Shown: one piece after another, positions 1-14,300 of the stretch
How the letters are laid out: each line of letters starts with the position of its first letter
Numbering within the stretch: position 1 is the stretch's first letter
Source: Atrichornis clamosus
Lineage: Eukaryota; Chordata; Aves; Passeriformes; Menuridae
Assembly: GCA_013400975.1 (NCBI GenBank)
Contig: WBMZ01012776.1
Coordinates: 124,001 to 188,000 of the forward strand
DNA length: 64,000 nt
Direction of reading: 5' to 3'
Made by a program: the position numbers and the translations under genes
Notes under the pieces: model-generated
The model's input: only the letters and a program-made list of their open reading frames with translations
What the model was told of the DNA's origin: nothing
Databases searched by the model: none

Positions 1-1629
1 ACGACACTCACCAAAATTCTTCCTTAAAGGCACTGCTTCTGCATCAGTCTTGAGAACTGCAAGTTATGGGTACACATAACCATTACACCTGAGGCAGACT
101 CCTGAAGCAATGGATTTACAGCATCTTTTCCCTTCCTGCTAAACTGTCATCAAGGAAGTGATGCTATCACGTGAACCACTGTGCTGCTGAACAAGTCTGG
201 ACAGGTGACACAACCTTCCACTTCCTAGATATTTTGAAGGAAATCAATTGTTGAATTACAGGCTGAAATGCATTTTGAAATTCAAAAAGCTGTCACAACT
301 CCTTTAGTTCAAAGGGAAAAACATTGTTCTGACAAAGGAAAACACTAAAAAGGTATTAACACATTGCACAGCCTCACTCAGGAGCTTGTTAAAGGATTGT
401 TAAAGTTTATTTGGTCAGAATAAAAAAAAAATGGTACAAAGACCTTTTTTCAGTATTACTATGAAGTTGTATAACCTATTTAGCCATTTGGATTACAGTG
501 TAACATTATTGATTCATTTTAACAAATTAACAAGACTCGTAAACCTTCAAAGTTAGTCCTACTGCATGCGATATTTAAATTTTTTTTCTTTAGATACTTT
601 TATTTTCAGAGGCCAAAGACGATAAAAGCACTTGGGGAGTGTTCTCCGTGTAGCCTATTACATGAACATTTCAGGCTTTACCATGGGTATTTCTCTTATC
701 AGTTACCCTGGTCTAGGTTACTGCATGCTGAAGAAAAAGCATTCAGCAAGTTTGTTTAATGTTTTCATTAGGTACCCTACTAATGAGATTACTGACTTTA
801 TGGGGAAGCTGCCATTTTCACATTAGCACTTAGAGCTGTCACTGCTCCAAACAGGGCTGTACACGTCTGCTCAAAGGTCTGAGTTATCTGGAGCACAGGG
901 CTACCTCAGGCCCTCGCCAGAAGAAACCTTTAGGAATTCCAGTCAAATGCAGGTGGAGACAGATGGAGGAGTACAACCAAGGGACCAGTTCCTGCTTTGG
1001 TTCCTCACATGCTCAGAATATACTGGTTGTCACATGCCTTGTAAATAAAATGGCTTGCATTAGATTTTTTTTGTCATACCACTACTGAGTAGATTTTCAC
1101 TGAACGTTCTAGCCTGCATAAATTTGGTGCTTGAGACTAGGAATAAAAAGCATCACAAAAATGTCAAACAATATTGTTATCAAGTTCTTACCTTCTCTGG
1201 CAAATCTTTCATTGTATAGGTAACTAAACCCAAGGTGAGAGAAGCAGAGGCTTATTTATCCAGGTATAGTTCTATGCAAATGAAAACATTTTTTTTTTCT
1301 CCTAAGTAAATTAATACAATCAAGTTGAACATGTTATTAACCTAAGAAGAAATTCTGCTGTATAACTGAACATTATTCTAATGTCACATTTGAGGTTCTT
1401 GTCTGTAAATGTTAATATATAAATAAATGCAAGTTTTACCTTTAGCAACCATAACTTGCTATGTAATTTAGGAAACATAACACCATATATCTATTGAGGA
1501 GTGAACTACTAAGTAAGCTACATACTATAAGGTTGTAAGAATGCAACAACATAAGGAAAATCCAGCATACCCAACTGTTTACAAGTCTCTGGAGATACTA
1601 AATGTGTATTAAGGTGCTAGAGGGTATTT
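1..1629. other. Flank downstream of PDGFRL
   Basis: AT-rich non-coding sequence. I see no exon of a neighbouring gene. Apart from the alternative poly(A) signals at 406-411 and 599-604 (minus), there is only a short 64-codon chance frame on the + strand. Confidence 0.5.
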
Positions 1630-2157
1630 ATCTTGCCCAGGAGAGATTTTATTTGTGCTTATGTCTTTACACATATATGAAATGAACACACACACACATT
1701 TATGTTTTCATAATGTTCAGAAATTTAATTATTCTTGCGAAATAAATGATTGCTATTGGCTAACTTTGTAACAAGGCTTTTTTTAGTTTGGGGTTTTTTT
1801 GTTGTTTTAAACATGTAATCTTCAAGTTCCAATTGCAAGCACCATGCAGGGGGCTGACCTCATGCAAGAGTCTGAGGGAGAAGTCCGTATGCAAAGGAAA
1901 GCCCAAGAGCACCTGTTCCTAACTATAACACACCCTACACCCTATGCACGTTCAGGCTTAAACTTCAATGCCTCATAGTAGTTTCATTATCTCCCAACTG
2001 CCCACTGCTGGACATAGTGAACGCGGTTGTGGCCTGTCAAGCTAGTCAATATGGAGTGCATTGACATCTAAAAAGAAACAGTCAGCGAGAAGCTTCATAT
2101 TAATGGCTATAATGTCAAATAACATACACGTCAGTCCATGTCCAGAAGTCCTTCCCA
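1630..2157 (-). other. PDGFRL: PDGFRL 3' UTR with candidate poly(A) signal
   Basis: Downstream of the stop codon the minus strand carries AATAAA at 1648-1653 (TTTATT on +), preceded by ATTAAA at 1724-1729. A UTR of about 500 nt fits the short mRNA known for this gene. Further AATAAA copies lie at 599-604 and 406-411, so a longer UTR is possible. The chosen end is inference. Confidence 0.4.
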
Positions 2158-2346
2158 TCACTTCAGTTCAATTTTAGTAGCTACTGTTGTTTCTCCTTGT
2201 AGGTTCTGAGCTATACAAACGTAGTTTCCAGCATCTATGGCTTCAAAATCCTCAACGAGAAGAACACTCTTTGAGATTCTTGTAGTTTGTCCAATTCCTC
2301 TGTTTATCAATCTCCAGAACTTTTGAATAATCACAGGCCTCTCAGC
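2158..2346 (-). CDS. PDGFRL: PDGFRL coding exon 6: second half of Ig-like unit 3 and stop
   Basis: 189 nt, residues 313-374 plus TGA (complement of 2158-2160). The open frame continues upstream into the intron as far as 2427, but homology begins at AERPVII just after the acceptor AACAG at 2347-2348. The Ig signature is DAGNYVC (Cys356), and the protein ends TTVATKIELK. Confidence 0.95.
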   Translation of the reverse strand, partial: AERPVIIQKFWRLINRGIGQTTRISKSVLLVEDFEAIDAGNYVCIAQNLQGETTVATKIELK

Positions 2347-5300
2347 CTGTTTAAAAAACAAAACAAAACAAAAACAACCCACCCACATAAAATAGGTGAT
2401 TCTGCAAAGTGTATTTAGTGACACCACCCCAGCAAACCCTGAAGCAAGAGGTTGGAGAGTGGGAGCCTATATCCAAAAGTCAGCCCTAAGTGAGGAAACT
2501 GAAGGTGTCTGGCAGTTGCAGCAACATTCCTGCATTAAATACTGGTGCCAAATAAGGACAGTACAGTGGCTCTTCCACTGTACGCACAGGAACTGCGCAT
2601 CTTTAGATCAAAGATGGGCTGCCAAAGCTCTGTCTGGAGTATGAGTGAGCTCAGTTTTAGGCCACTTACCAAGGTTGCATTTGGGTACCTGACCAAATAG
2701 GTGAGGTATCTTGGGGGAGGTGTCAGGATAGATGTGTGAGCTCATTTTCAGACTTTCAGCATGTCTCAAAGAGAAGGCAGCAGTGGCATGAGGTAGTTGA
2801 CCAAGCTTTAGTTCTCTTTAAGCACAGCAAATAGCTTTAAGACACAGGCTGAAAACTAATTCCTCCTCTAGTTTTAGAAAACACTGTATTAGATAACATA
2901 CAAACAGTAACAATTCCCAAATACTTCTAAGTTGATCCTCACATTCTGCTTTCCAAAATTGTGTATATAACTTCAAAGCCAAAAATGCAATCCCCACCCA
3001 CCCTTCCACTTTGTTTAAATCGTAAGATGCTTTTTGGGGGTTTTTTGTTATTAACAGGCTAGGGGGGTTTTTTTCCCTATTCTGTAAGACAAGTCTCTCA
3101 TGGACCTCATGTTTATGAGGTCACACGCCTTGGCACCTCAGAAGGTCACAAAATACTGGATAAGATAAATTGGCCCAAAGATAGACTAAGGCAGTCTCTT
3201 TTCTTCCAAAATCCATCAGCTGCCCAGTCAGCAGTTTTAAGGACACTGGCTTCTGCTATACCAGTAACTGGGATAAAACTGTAAGAGGGAGGGTTCTGCT
3301 TGGAAACCATCTCCCCTTGCTTCATGAAATAGATGGATTAACCATTTACCAATATGAACGGTACAAGGCTTAAGCTAAATGTAGCAAGAGGGTAAGTTAG
3401 GCACTTATATAGAGTCAAAGCTACAATCTTCCAAAGCGACCAGTACAAAGGCAGCTGCGAGTTTTCTTGAAACTTAAGGATGAGTCACAGTGCAGGCAGG
3501 GAATGCCTAGGAAGCAACAGGCATTACCAGCTTAAAAAAAGAAAAAAATTCTTGGCAGCTGTAAGTGTCATATAGAAATTCTTAACCCCTTTAAAATAAT
3601 CAAGCCACTTAGCAGAGCACTACCTCCTATTCCCAGCCTAAAAATCAAGTGCTACCTACAATGAAGTACCACTGCACACTTAATTCAAGCCTAAGTTAGT
3701 TCTTAAATGTAAGTGGAACTTCTTTGACCCTACTGAAAGTGAAGGTAAAGGCCATGTAAGGTGGACCTGTTTGCCTGGTTGGGCTCCTGCAAGTCCATTT
3801 TTTCTCAAACTAATTGCCTTCTGCTTTGAAGCCTGTTCCACGTAATCAGATTAAGGAGTCGATCTGTATGCATTCACAGCAGGTGAATGAGAAAATGCAA
3901 TTGTCAGGGAGTGGCAAGGGGAAACAGAAAAAACAACCGAGTGGAAAAAAAAAAAAGAGGGAGAGGTTAGTGACTACAGAGAGGAAAACAGGGTCTCCCC
4001 ACTGCAGTGTACCTGGGAACAAGCAGAAATTAATGCGCTGCTTCTGCTCAGGATCGAGCAGTAGGTGACAGCTCAACTGCTGGGTGGGATGGCGGGGGAC
4101 AAAACTATCACTGAGATCCCTGCACTGAAAGCAGCAGCATGAATAGAAACATCCAGTGAATCTTAGAACCCTGTCAGTCCTTTTCCTTGCATGAAAGGTC
4201 TACGTGACCAGCATCACTGAAGGTCCTGTCTCTCCTCCCTCCACCCCACCTTTTTTCCTTGCAGTATATGAACATTTTCTCAATAAGTCTCCAACAAGCA
4301 CACAGTGCTTCTACCCTGACATTTACTTGATCCTTTTGTTGGGGCAGAAACGCAAACACAACTCTCCCCTCCCTGTCCTCAGGCACAGCTGGAGCTGAGA
4401 CTGTTTACTCCAGTGGATAAGCAGATCAGCCCTTTCCAGGGCTGATGCAGGCCACAGGCCGGTCTCTCTCACTCCTGTGGTGGGTGCAGTGAGAGGGTGT
4501 ATTCCTCTGCTGATAGCGCACGCACCCTGCACTGCAGCTCCACTGTCCACTGCAAACAAAGGGGATAATCGGCGCGTTTTAGCTGTTTACATTCGGTCGG
4601 TGCTAGAGAGGTGTGAACGTGCACATGCCAGCGTGCACCAGGTGCTGTGAAACCACGGGGAGCAGCTGGGCCAGTAACAGCCAGCAACCAGGCTTGGGAC
4701 AGCCGGGGGCTGGGAAAGATGCAAAACTAGCAAGGAGTGGACACTAACGAGATACAGAGTTTTGGAAGGCCAAGCTGAGTCTAGAATTTAATTCCTTCAA
4801 TTGTTCTTAGTAATAACACTTAGTTACAAAAGACAAAAATGGGGTTTGTCCAGCCAGTTATTACAGTCCAATAAACAGATATCAAGGGAAGCTGAACAAA
4901 AAACAACCAACACAAGACAAAAAATGGAAAACCATATCAATCAACAAAGCTAATGTGATCAAGCAGGGGCATTTCTTCCCTTCCTGAAAAAGATGGGCGG
5001 AAGAGGATAGGGGGAGTTAAAGAACAAACTAACATCTTAGCAAGGAGTTAGTTCTGTGTGCCCAGTGCTCTCACCAGCAGTTTGAATCCCTTTTTGTGCT
5101 CACTTGCTCTCTCAGTTTTCCCCCTGAGGAGACACACACATTCCCGTGACAGCCAAGTGCTGCATCTCTATCTTAATGGCTACTGCAAACTTCTGGGGCC
5201 TTAGATTTGAATTTCCTCCGGCCTGGTAAGCACTGAACTCAAACCATGCAGTTAGGCAATTTGTCTCTGCTGTTAAATTACTTCTGTGCTGTCCCAAAGA

Positions 5301-8300
5301 GGCCAGTGCTGATAAAAGAACCTTATTAGCAAGCTCTGCACTGTCCTTTGACAATCCAGCACCAGAAGGGCTGGCAAATGGGATACAATGCCAAGCCTCC
5401 AGTCACAGAAGATCCCTTTCCCCTGGTGAAGGGTTCCATCTTCCAGCAGTCCTTCCTCTGCTCCTAGTCTGCTTAGGATAAACAGCAATAGGGATGAGGT
5501 TGATTAAGAAACAAGCCCCTTCTCTAACAGGTCAGGGTGGTTAGAGGGAGAAGAGAGGGGACCCTCAGTGATGCCAGTCAGATACATCTTATTTTGTGCA
5601 AGAGACCACAGATTTTTTTCATGTGGATTCTTTCAGAGGAGGTTGGGGAGAAGCAGATTCTGCTTCTGAATGTGTGCAAAAATTAAGCTTAAAAATTCTA
5701 TGTTGGGATGATTCATGCACCCAAGCCATGAAGAAGGAAGGGATATGCAGAGGCATCAGTGAGGCCTTGTGGCTTGCCCTAGAACAGCCTCCTGATGCTT
5801 TTTGGCTTTGACCCCGTCTGAGGCTTTCTCTGGAAACGCTGCCAGAGGCCAAGTATCTCTGGAATGGAAATCTGAGAGAGGAGTAAGCTTTGCTGAATTT
5901 GATTTTTGCTAACATGGGGAAAGCTCTCCAGCTTCATCCCTGTGCTACTTCTAGATTCTCAGGGAAAGACAGGCTGAAGTTCAAGGCTGCCTCCTCCTGC
6001 CAGCACGCCTGAGCTAGCGAGAGGCAGACATGACAACCTGAAAGAATTTTTGCTCCCAAATCTAGACACTGAATGGCATTCAAAGTGCTGCCTTTATGAA
6101 GAACAAAGCTTTTCAGGCAGGGCATACATCTCTTACCTCTTGGGCTGGGTACTGCCAGCGGAAGTTCACATCCACATCTGGCTCCCCGAGGACTGTGCAG
6201 ATGACGCGAACGCTGTCACCGAGTTCGGCTCTGCTGGGTGACGCCGCAATGGTGGTTGAGGGCGGGCCCTTGGGAACTGAGACAAAGACAGTGCTTAGAA
6301 ACAGAAAAGTAGCTTCTAAAGTTAAATACACCGATAAAATTTAGAGTAAATTTTTGACCCAGTTTGCTTAATGAAACAGGTAAGTGTTTTACACCTGCAA
6401 GTTTCCCCTCTACACTGGGAAATTGCTGGAATTTAAACCTATAATGTTTTATCACATATACTTTTGATCAAGATTTTAAAACTCTGATTGCCTTGTTTTA
6501 CTTTTTTTAAATTATTTTTTTAATATTTAGCAGATGAGTCAGTTTAAGCATATAGAAAACTGCATTTTACCTTCCACATACAGTAGGTGATATTTGATGG
6601 AAATCTGAGGTGCTCCCTGGGACTCTGCTTTGCAGTAGACAATACCTTTATGATCAGAAGTAGGGTGCTGGTAGACAAAACCCTTCTTTGCATCATAAAT
6701 AATATCAGTTCCATCTGCTTCAATTTCTTCTGCTGGAAATTCCCTGTGTAGAGTCACTTTTGCTGAAGGAGTAGTAACACGGCATGGGATGACTGCAGGT
6801 TTATCTGGGTTCAGGTAGACAATCTCAAAGTAACTGGGAGTAGGTACAAAAAGTTCCTCTTTGTCTGTGCACAAGAGTTGATATCGTTACAGAAATATTT
6901 ACATCTTGGTTTAACAGAAAGAAAAGGAAGTACATTTGACAAGAGAAAATAGCTGTGAGCAACATTTAAAACAAAAAGCTTCACCTTAATTTTAATATGC
7001 ACTCACAAAAGAAAAAAAACATAACTTGTAATAAAAAAACTTTAAATTGAAAAGAAAAACAAAGTATTCGTCACTGTATCTTCAGATTTTTTAATCTTCA
7101 GAAAATCTTTGGAATTTCTTTTAGTATGTTTCCAAATTCTTCTCTGGATCTCATCACCACTGGTAAGGTAAGGCCTACTAGAAAAGGTCTTTGAAGCTAC
7201 AGACTTTCTATACCTACGCTTTTAGGCAAAATGTTTGATTTACTGTTCTAAGTAGATGAAATATTTAGTGCCATTAGAATGACAGTTATGGAGTATTTCC
7301 ATAATTGGCATGCTTCTTAGAAATATAAAGCTGAAATTCCTCTTTCTAGCACAAGCATTTACATAATAACTTGACTGAAAGTTCACTCCAGCCTTTCCAA
7401 CACAATGTATCCCAAAAACATGAAGCATTTCTGTCTCATGGTCTAATTTAGCTCCAAAATGTATCGCAAACAATCCTAACTTAACGTTTTGTAGTAGAAC
7501 ATTTTCTAGCCAAGGATACTCCAGCGATAATCAGGCACCAAAGGTTGTTTCACCATTCAGAATGCTTTCCAGGAGAAGAACAAATTACCCATTTGATTGC
7601 AGCTCTGTTGTCCCAGGTAGCAGTAAACTGTGCACACGCTCTGGGGGACAACACACGTACTTAAAGGGTGTTCTGCCTCTCAACGTGCTCTAATGAGTTT
7701 CCTGGGAGAAAGTGTGGCCTTACCAAGGTCAGCAAGGTCAAGATTTTTATGGCAGTGCAGGTAACTGGAAGAAAGTGGCAGTGGGGGAGAGTCCATGGGG
7801 TCATATGAATGCCATGACAAAATGAATCTTCTGCACAGATTTATTTTCTTTACCAAGACACATTTACAAAACTTAAAACATTTTTTATTCCTTTTGTAGA
7901 AAATCCTCAGAAAGTGTGTTACTATTTTCAAAGGTATGTGCTTTTCATTGCATTATGCATTATTTTGGGTACACATTTTGCATAATCCATAGGGAAAATG
8001 GACTCAAAAAATCACACTATGCAAGTAATTTTCTGCCCACCAGCACTGTCTTCCTTAACATCCACTAAAAATGGTAAAAATTGTGGAAGTAACATCTTGA
8101 CAGTGAAATCACTGATGTAGCTTTATTTCTGCCTTACTAGCAAATATATTTCCACTAATAATCCCCTAGTGAGTTAATTACCTGTGAAAAAGATGTATGT
8201 TGACCCTGTTTTCGTCTCATCCTTCCTGCATTTGTTACCATTGCACAGCTGAAGCCAGCAGCTGTATTCACCTGTGTCTGCTGCAGTGGAGTTTGCAAGG

Positions 8301-11300
8301 ATCAGCTGACCATACCTGTCAAGCTGCTTTATGCTGTGGAGAAATAAAAACAAAAGACACTGACAAGCACAGATGTATTTCCTTGTACATTTCTGTCAGC
8401 TCATTTCCACTTTTGATTTTTTTATTCCTATTCTGCAACTGACCCACTTTTCAGTTACAGAGCTCTGTTGCAAATTCCTCTTTTGCTCGAGCAGAGACTG
8501 TTTACATGAGTAGTTTTATTGATTTTAACTACATATGAGAGCTTGCAAGCTTTTGTCTTGTACAGTTCGTTTTTGGATTCCTTCAAGTCCCCATTTTAAA
8601 ACTGCACTGTGACTGTTCTAGACAATATGTTCATCGGTGTTTTATCTCAGTTTGTCTACATATAGCCCTTTTTTTTCATGCTACCATCAAAAGTCAACCA
8701 TCTCAGTCCTTTTTAAATACCATGAACTGTAGCACTGCTCCAAGAGTATCTAACAAAGATAATTCACGAGGAGTTAGTTACAGGTATTTTACTGAGAGTT
8801 TGTTTAGTGATTTATGCCTGTTTTCAGTGTGAATGCTTTACTAATCTTTAACATACTGGTCCGAGTTCCCACTTGAAAACACCATAATTAAGAGCTTCTA
8901 TCTCAGCATGGATTTGTCCTGCAAGTAAAGTAATTTTGCATTCCCTGCTCCTCTGCCCTAAGTCACCTCGCTGGCATCCTCTCAGTGGAGTTTCCTCATG
9001 ATCCCTTGGCTACCTTAGAGCACGACCCTGAGAACTGCGAGGTGTACTGGCAGTGCCATCACCTAACTACACAAAATTCAGCTTATGTGATTATTTCAGA
9101 CTTCATTTGCCTTTTTTTCCTTCTCCTGAATTTCCCAGGTACATCTCTCAGTGGATTGACATATGTAAATGTGCAACTATTTATAAATATGTAGATATAT
9201 GTAGATACTGACAATGTTTCTAAGGGTCAAAGGTCCTATCTTCTGAAATACAGCAGCTACAGTCTCATCTTGTTCCTTTTCTAATATATTTTAAGGTTAA
9301 CTGTCCTGGCTCTTTCTTGCAGACAGATGGTGTTATAGTTGGCAGTCTGCTGTGTTCACTTGTGATGGATTGCAAGAGCAGTGGCCCGAGAGTACCAGTT
9401 TTCAGGGAACCCTGTCAGCACAGCTGTGTGGCAGAACTGATGCACTCTACTGCTGCTCTAACCCTTAGAAATGTTCTTTTCAACCAGCTGCCTTTCATGG
9501 TAGTACATCTATCTAGGACATGAAGGGTTCCCTTTTTCCTTTGCAAGACGTAGAGTTACAAGGTCATTTCTTTTCTAACCAAGTCAGGAGTGATTTTTCC
9601 AGTTTTAGGCATTTGATAATGGACTTCTTTATACTGTTTCAAACAGGGTTTGGACAAATACACAGCTCGCATGAAGTCTGAACAGCTCTCATACTCACTT
9701 AACTGTGGGTTTTCTGAGTATTTATTATCCTCCTACTTCTTATTATTGTGGCAATTATTCTGTAAGGCAGATACCTGACTGAAGAATTTACTTCTGGGAT
9801 TAGCATGCTTTGAATAAATTCTTGTCCTCTAAAAACACCTCATCACTGAGTAGAAGTGGTGCTATAAACATGCCTGACTGTGTTCTCTAAAAGCTCTGTT
9901 TTACGTAACTCTCTATTGCTGTATCAGGACATCCCCCCTGCTAGATAAAGCTCATCTGTTGCTTGTTAGCTGGTACGACTGTCCAAGGCATCCGCCCTCA
10001 CAAGCACCTGTTAATTGGTAGAATAACTCATTAACAGAGCACCTGGCTCCTGATGGCATGGAGGTACCACTCTCAGCTAACAATAAACATTTTGCCTGGA
10101 AAGCAAGATTGAAAGGATAAACTGGAATTTGTGACTGACAGCCCCTGAACTTTACAGACTATAAAAGATTCACTAAACCCTCACAAAGCAGAAGTTTCTG
10201 CACACCCCTGGAATCGTATAGCTTCTCTCTGAAAAGTTGGGATGCTAGTTTTTTGTGGTAATTCTCCTCTGGGCATTGAGTGGAAGGGTTCCCATGTACA
10301 CCACCATCAATTTGTGGGTAAGATACGTCAAAATCCTAATCTGTACTATTTCTTCCCTAGCTGTAATGTAGGTACCTTTATAGTGTGCACTGTTTTACAT
10401 AACCTACTAGTAGTTATTTGTTTATCCTGTGTAGTAGATAGTCTGTTCAAGGTCTTCTGTCTATTAATCTTGTGTCTATTCAATAAATAATTCATTTTGC
10501 AACAGACCTAATTGGCCATTCTCAAGAACTTGCGAGCGAGAGCGATTTTGGGGTGCCGGTCACCTCAACAGAGCTGCTGCCAGGAACCTGAGCGAAGGCA
10601 GTGCTTGTCTAAAGCTCTCACTCCATTCCTAACAATTGCAGGCAGAATAACTGCTTAAACAGAAGCCACTACTTCAGCTGGATGTGCTTCCCGCAACTTC
10701 TGACTCCCCAGGTGTTGTGCTAGCAGTTTGCACAACTACCAACAATCACAAGCAATGGTTCATGTAACCCAGTGTTCAACCTCCAGTCAGGCCAGTAGCT
10801 TAGAGATTAAAAGTACACCAAATACACACGTCAAACAGATAACTGAGAATTATCCTTCCCAGTAAAGCCCTCAGACACTATCAGTACGTGGATCCACCAC
10901 AGGGCAGTTTTGAGGCCTGACTAAAGAAACAGGCAAATCATGCTTCCTAGCTGCTAATGCACTTGTCCTACAGGACCTTGTCTGATTCCACTTTTTGGAA
11001 TAATGTAATTTTGGTGCAGTAGCCTTTTTATTTTTAATATATACACTACCTTACATTATAAATTATCTTCAGTTTTTGGATAAGCTTTCAGAGATTCCTA
11101 TTTGTGCAAGAGATCATGCTGCATATTATACCCAACAGGAAGAAGAGATAAATCCAAAACAAGTCCTAGGCTGTATTATTATTCCTTAGTTTCACAGTTC
11201 ACATTTCACAGGCTGTATGACTACATCAGAATAAAATGTTTTGCAAGTATCAAGTACTAAATGTCAACAATACAGAGAAACCATTATGCCAGACCATTTC

Positions 11301-14300
11301 TGCCTCCAATCATTAATGCAGACACTAAGATACAGCTCAAAATCTCAAGAGACAGAAAAATAAGGTCAGAGTTAATTATTGTACAATGTGTTCTTAACTG
11401 AGAACAAGCTATACAGTAATCAATGGAAATAGCCTAGCAAGGTAGTCATCCACAAACATGCACTAACAAAACCTGGCAACTGAGAGTGCAAGTGTTGAAA
11501 CTTGATTTTCAACCATATTAACCAGACAAAACAGGCCATATAAAGTAAATTATAAAATTTAAATCCTGCAGCTGACCAATATTTCCAGGACAATTTCTAT
11601 TTCATTAGTATTTTACATGCTGGGAAACCTGACTCAAAAGCCAAAACTTTGCTGTGCTGTAGATATTACAAAGTAAAAATCTTGTATATACAAACATTTC
11701 AAGACTGTTTAAATAAACTAGAGAAGTAGTCCAAAATCTTATTCCACACATTTACCTTATTAAGCTTTAGTTATTTAAAGTTCATAAAATCTTTGCCAGA
11801 GAACTATGCCACATTTAGAAGCTAAAATATATATAACAAAAGACAGTGTACATAGCATCACTCAAAGAGTATCTACCTAACTCCTCTCAGGCAGCTGCAT
11901 TCATACGGACAAAAGAGAGCTTATCTCAAATACATGCTCACCAGGACAGAAACATAGTATCTTACTGTTTTACACAAGAAAAAAATCCCAAGCTTTCACA
12001 CTTCAAAGCACAAGCAACAAAATTAAATTCAGTTATACACATGAGCACAGGCGACGTCCCACTAAGCCTGCAGGAGTCTGCAGTCTCTGAAAGCAGTCTG
12101 ATTTTGCCTTCTACAACGTCCAGTTTCCTCAATATTTGTGAGAGTGAGCCTGTCCAGACACCCTCTGCTCACACAAATGTACATGTGATGCATGTCCAGC
12201 TGTTTGCCCCAACTTCTTCCATTAGAGCAGTTCCATTTCATGTGAGTTTACTTCTCAGATGAAGTTAAATGCAGCTGGTCTTCAGCAAGCGAGAGCCATG
12301 CTCCAAGTCAGGCAGCAGGGACTGTGAAGTCAGACTACCTTCATCATCTAGAGCAGCTTTCTGCTATAAAGCTTCAGTAAAGGGAAAATGCGCTCGCCCT
12401 TATTTTTACTTTCACCCTCTCATATGTTGTAGATCCAGTTTCTGGGTGAGCCTCCAGTCATTAATTTGTTATGCACAGTCTTACAAAACAGCATTCCAGC
12501 CCTTCCATACTGGGGTGCATGAGCAACCTCCGACTGAACACCACCAATGTTTTTGGCCAGTTCAGCCAGCACACAAAACTTTCAAACAGAAAGTATTTAT
12601 GCTGCACAAAGCACAGAGCATTACAGATAACAGGCTGGTTCTGAAGTTCTGAAGCAAGCTTGCATGTGTCCTTAACCAGGGAACCATGTTTGCATCATTC
12701 GAGCTTTCTCCTCAGAGTTATATTGCAGGCTACAGTTTCTAAAACTAAGCGAACTATTTCCGTATGTACTGTTATGTACTCCAGTTAGAATCGTGGAAAG
12801 GCAGAACTTGTCCTCCATCTCAGCAAGGAACAGCCAAAGAGTCCACCTCCTCTTTTCACTCAGAATCTTCCCCTCCCTGAGATATGATAATTTTAGCACA
12901 TGTTAACAGTTCCAGACCTATTAAAAACTGAAACTCTCTAGTAGAGCAAGGAAAATATTTTATGTAACAGGTTGTAAAGTGTAGCTACAAAGACAAATTC
13001 AGTGAAAGCATAGCCACTAATACTACAGAAATGGCTTTTCTAATTATAATCTTCCTCCTTAAAAGAGGCATATATTGTTCTCCAGGTTGCTGTTCATTAC
13101 CATATGGGTGAGTTAAAAATGTGGTCAGTATGGTATAGAGGGAAAACACCTGTCTTTTATCTCTACTTCTTTCTGCAATCACCCATAGGAAATACATTAC
13201 ATTGATGCTAAATTTAACTAGTTGCAAACCAACTAGTAGTACCAGAGTAGTTAAATTTGCACATCACTTCTATTATTTAAGGGAAAGTAGGAATTTGATG
13301 TCTGAGCATCTGTTGCTATAGGGACGTTAAAATGAATAAAAGCACTGTAATAATTAGTCCCCAGCAACTGCAAGGATCTCATCACCATTGTCCCTCCTCC
13401 TCTTCACTTTTCCTCTGGCATGCCAACCTGCTCCTTCATTTTCCATTACCTCCTCAAACCCCCATCATTTTCCCCTGCTGCTGCCATCAATTCTAGTTTG
13501 CACCCATGCCCCAACTCCAGCAAGACCTGCATGGAAATTTAAGGTTAAAAAGTCGAACTCAGTTAATTGTACTGGGTTTCACCCCACACCCTGCTGATTG
13601 GTAACAAAGGAATTGCCTTTTTCTTGGTCTTTAAGTACTCAAAAAATGTTAGAAGATACTGGACATAGATCTATCTAGATAATTAAACAGTTTCTGCTGT
13701 AGGTTATTATTTGTTAATACTTTTTCTGAATTTCCTCCCTTTGCCCTATATTCATGATTTTGTTTAAAAATAATGAAGGTAATATATTAATTGAATTTTA
13801 AAATTTGCCTATTGCAGTTGATACTTGCTGCACCGTCTTGCAAATGCCCTAAAGAAGATCTAAGCTTCTCTTGAAAGATCATAGCATTGCTAACCTTTCC
13901 TGGTGCCAGTTCACTTATGAACACTGCCTACTGAGCTAACTAAATAGCATGGTACATTTACGGTATTTCCAGTTGAACTCCACCAAAGCTTTCTAAAACC
14001 ACAGAACACAAATTTCAAATTTCACATTCTATAAAGCAGACTTAGTTTCATATGCATCCATTAGCACTAGAGCAAAGACTTTGAGATAATTACCAAAGTC
14101 ATGCTAAAAATGTGATGAAAATATAACTGCACAGGATTCTGCGCTCAATGTCTCCATAAATTATTACTATTCTATAACTCTGAAGTCTGCTACTAATCTA
14201 GGATTTCAAATTCTCTAGTTAATTTTAGGATCTTCTGCTTGCATTCAAAACTGTTGATTCAGTCAAACATTGCCTTACTGCTTCAACAATGTATTTCAAA

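Noticed and set aside
2347..2427. N-terminal extension of the open frame before PDGFRL exon 6
   Set aside because: The frame stays open into the intron, but homology and the AG acceptor place the exon start at 2346.
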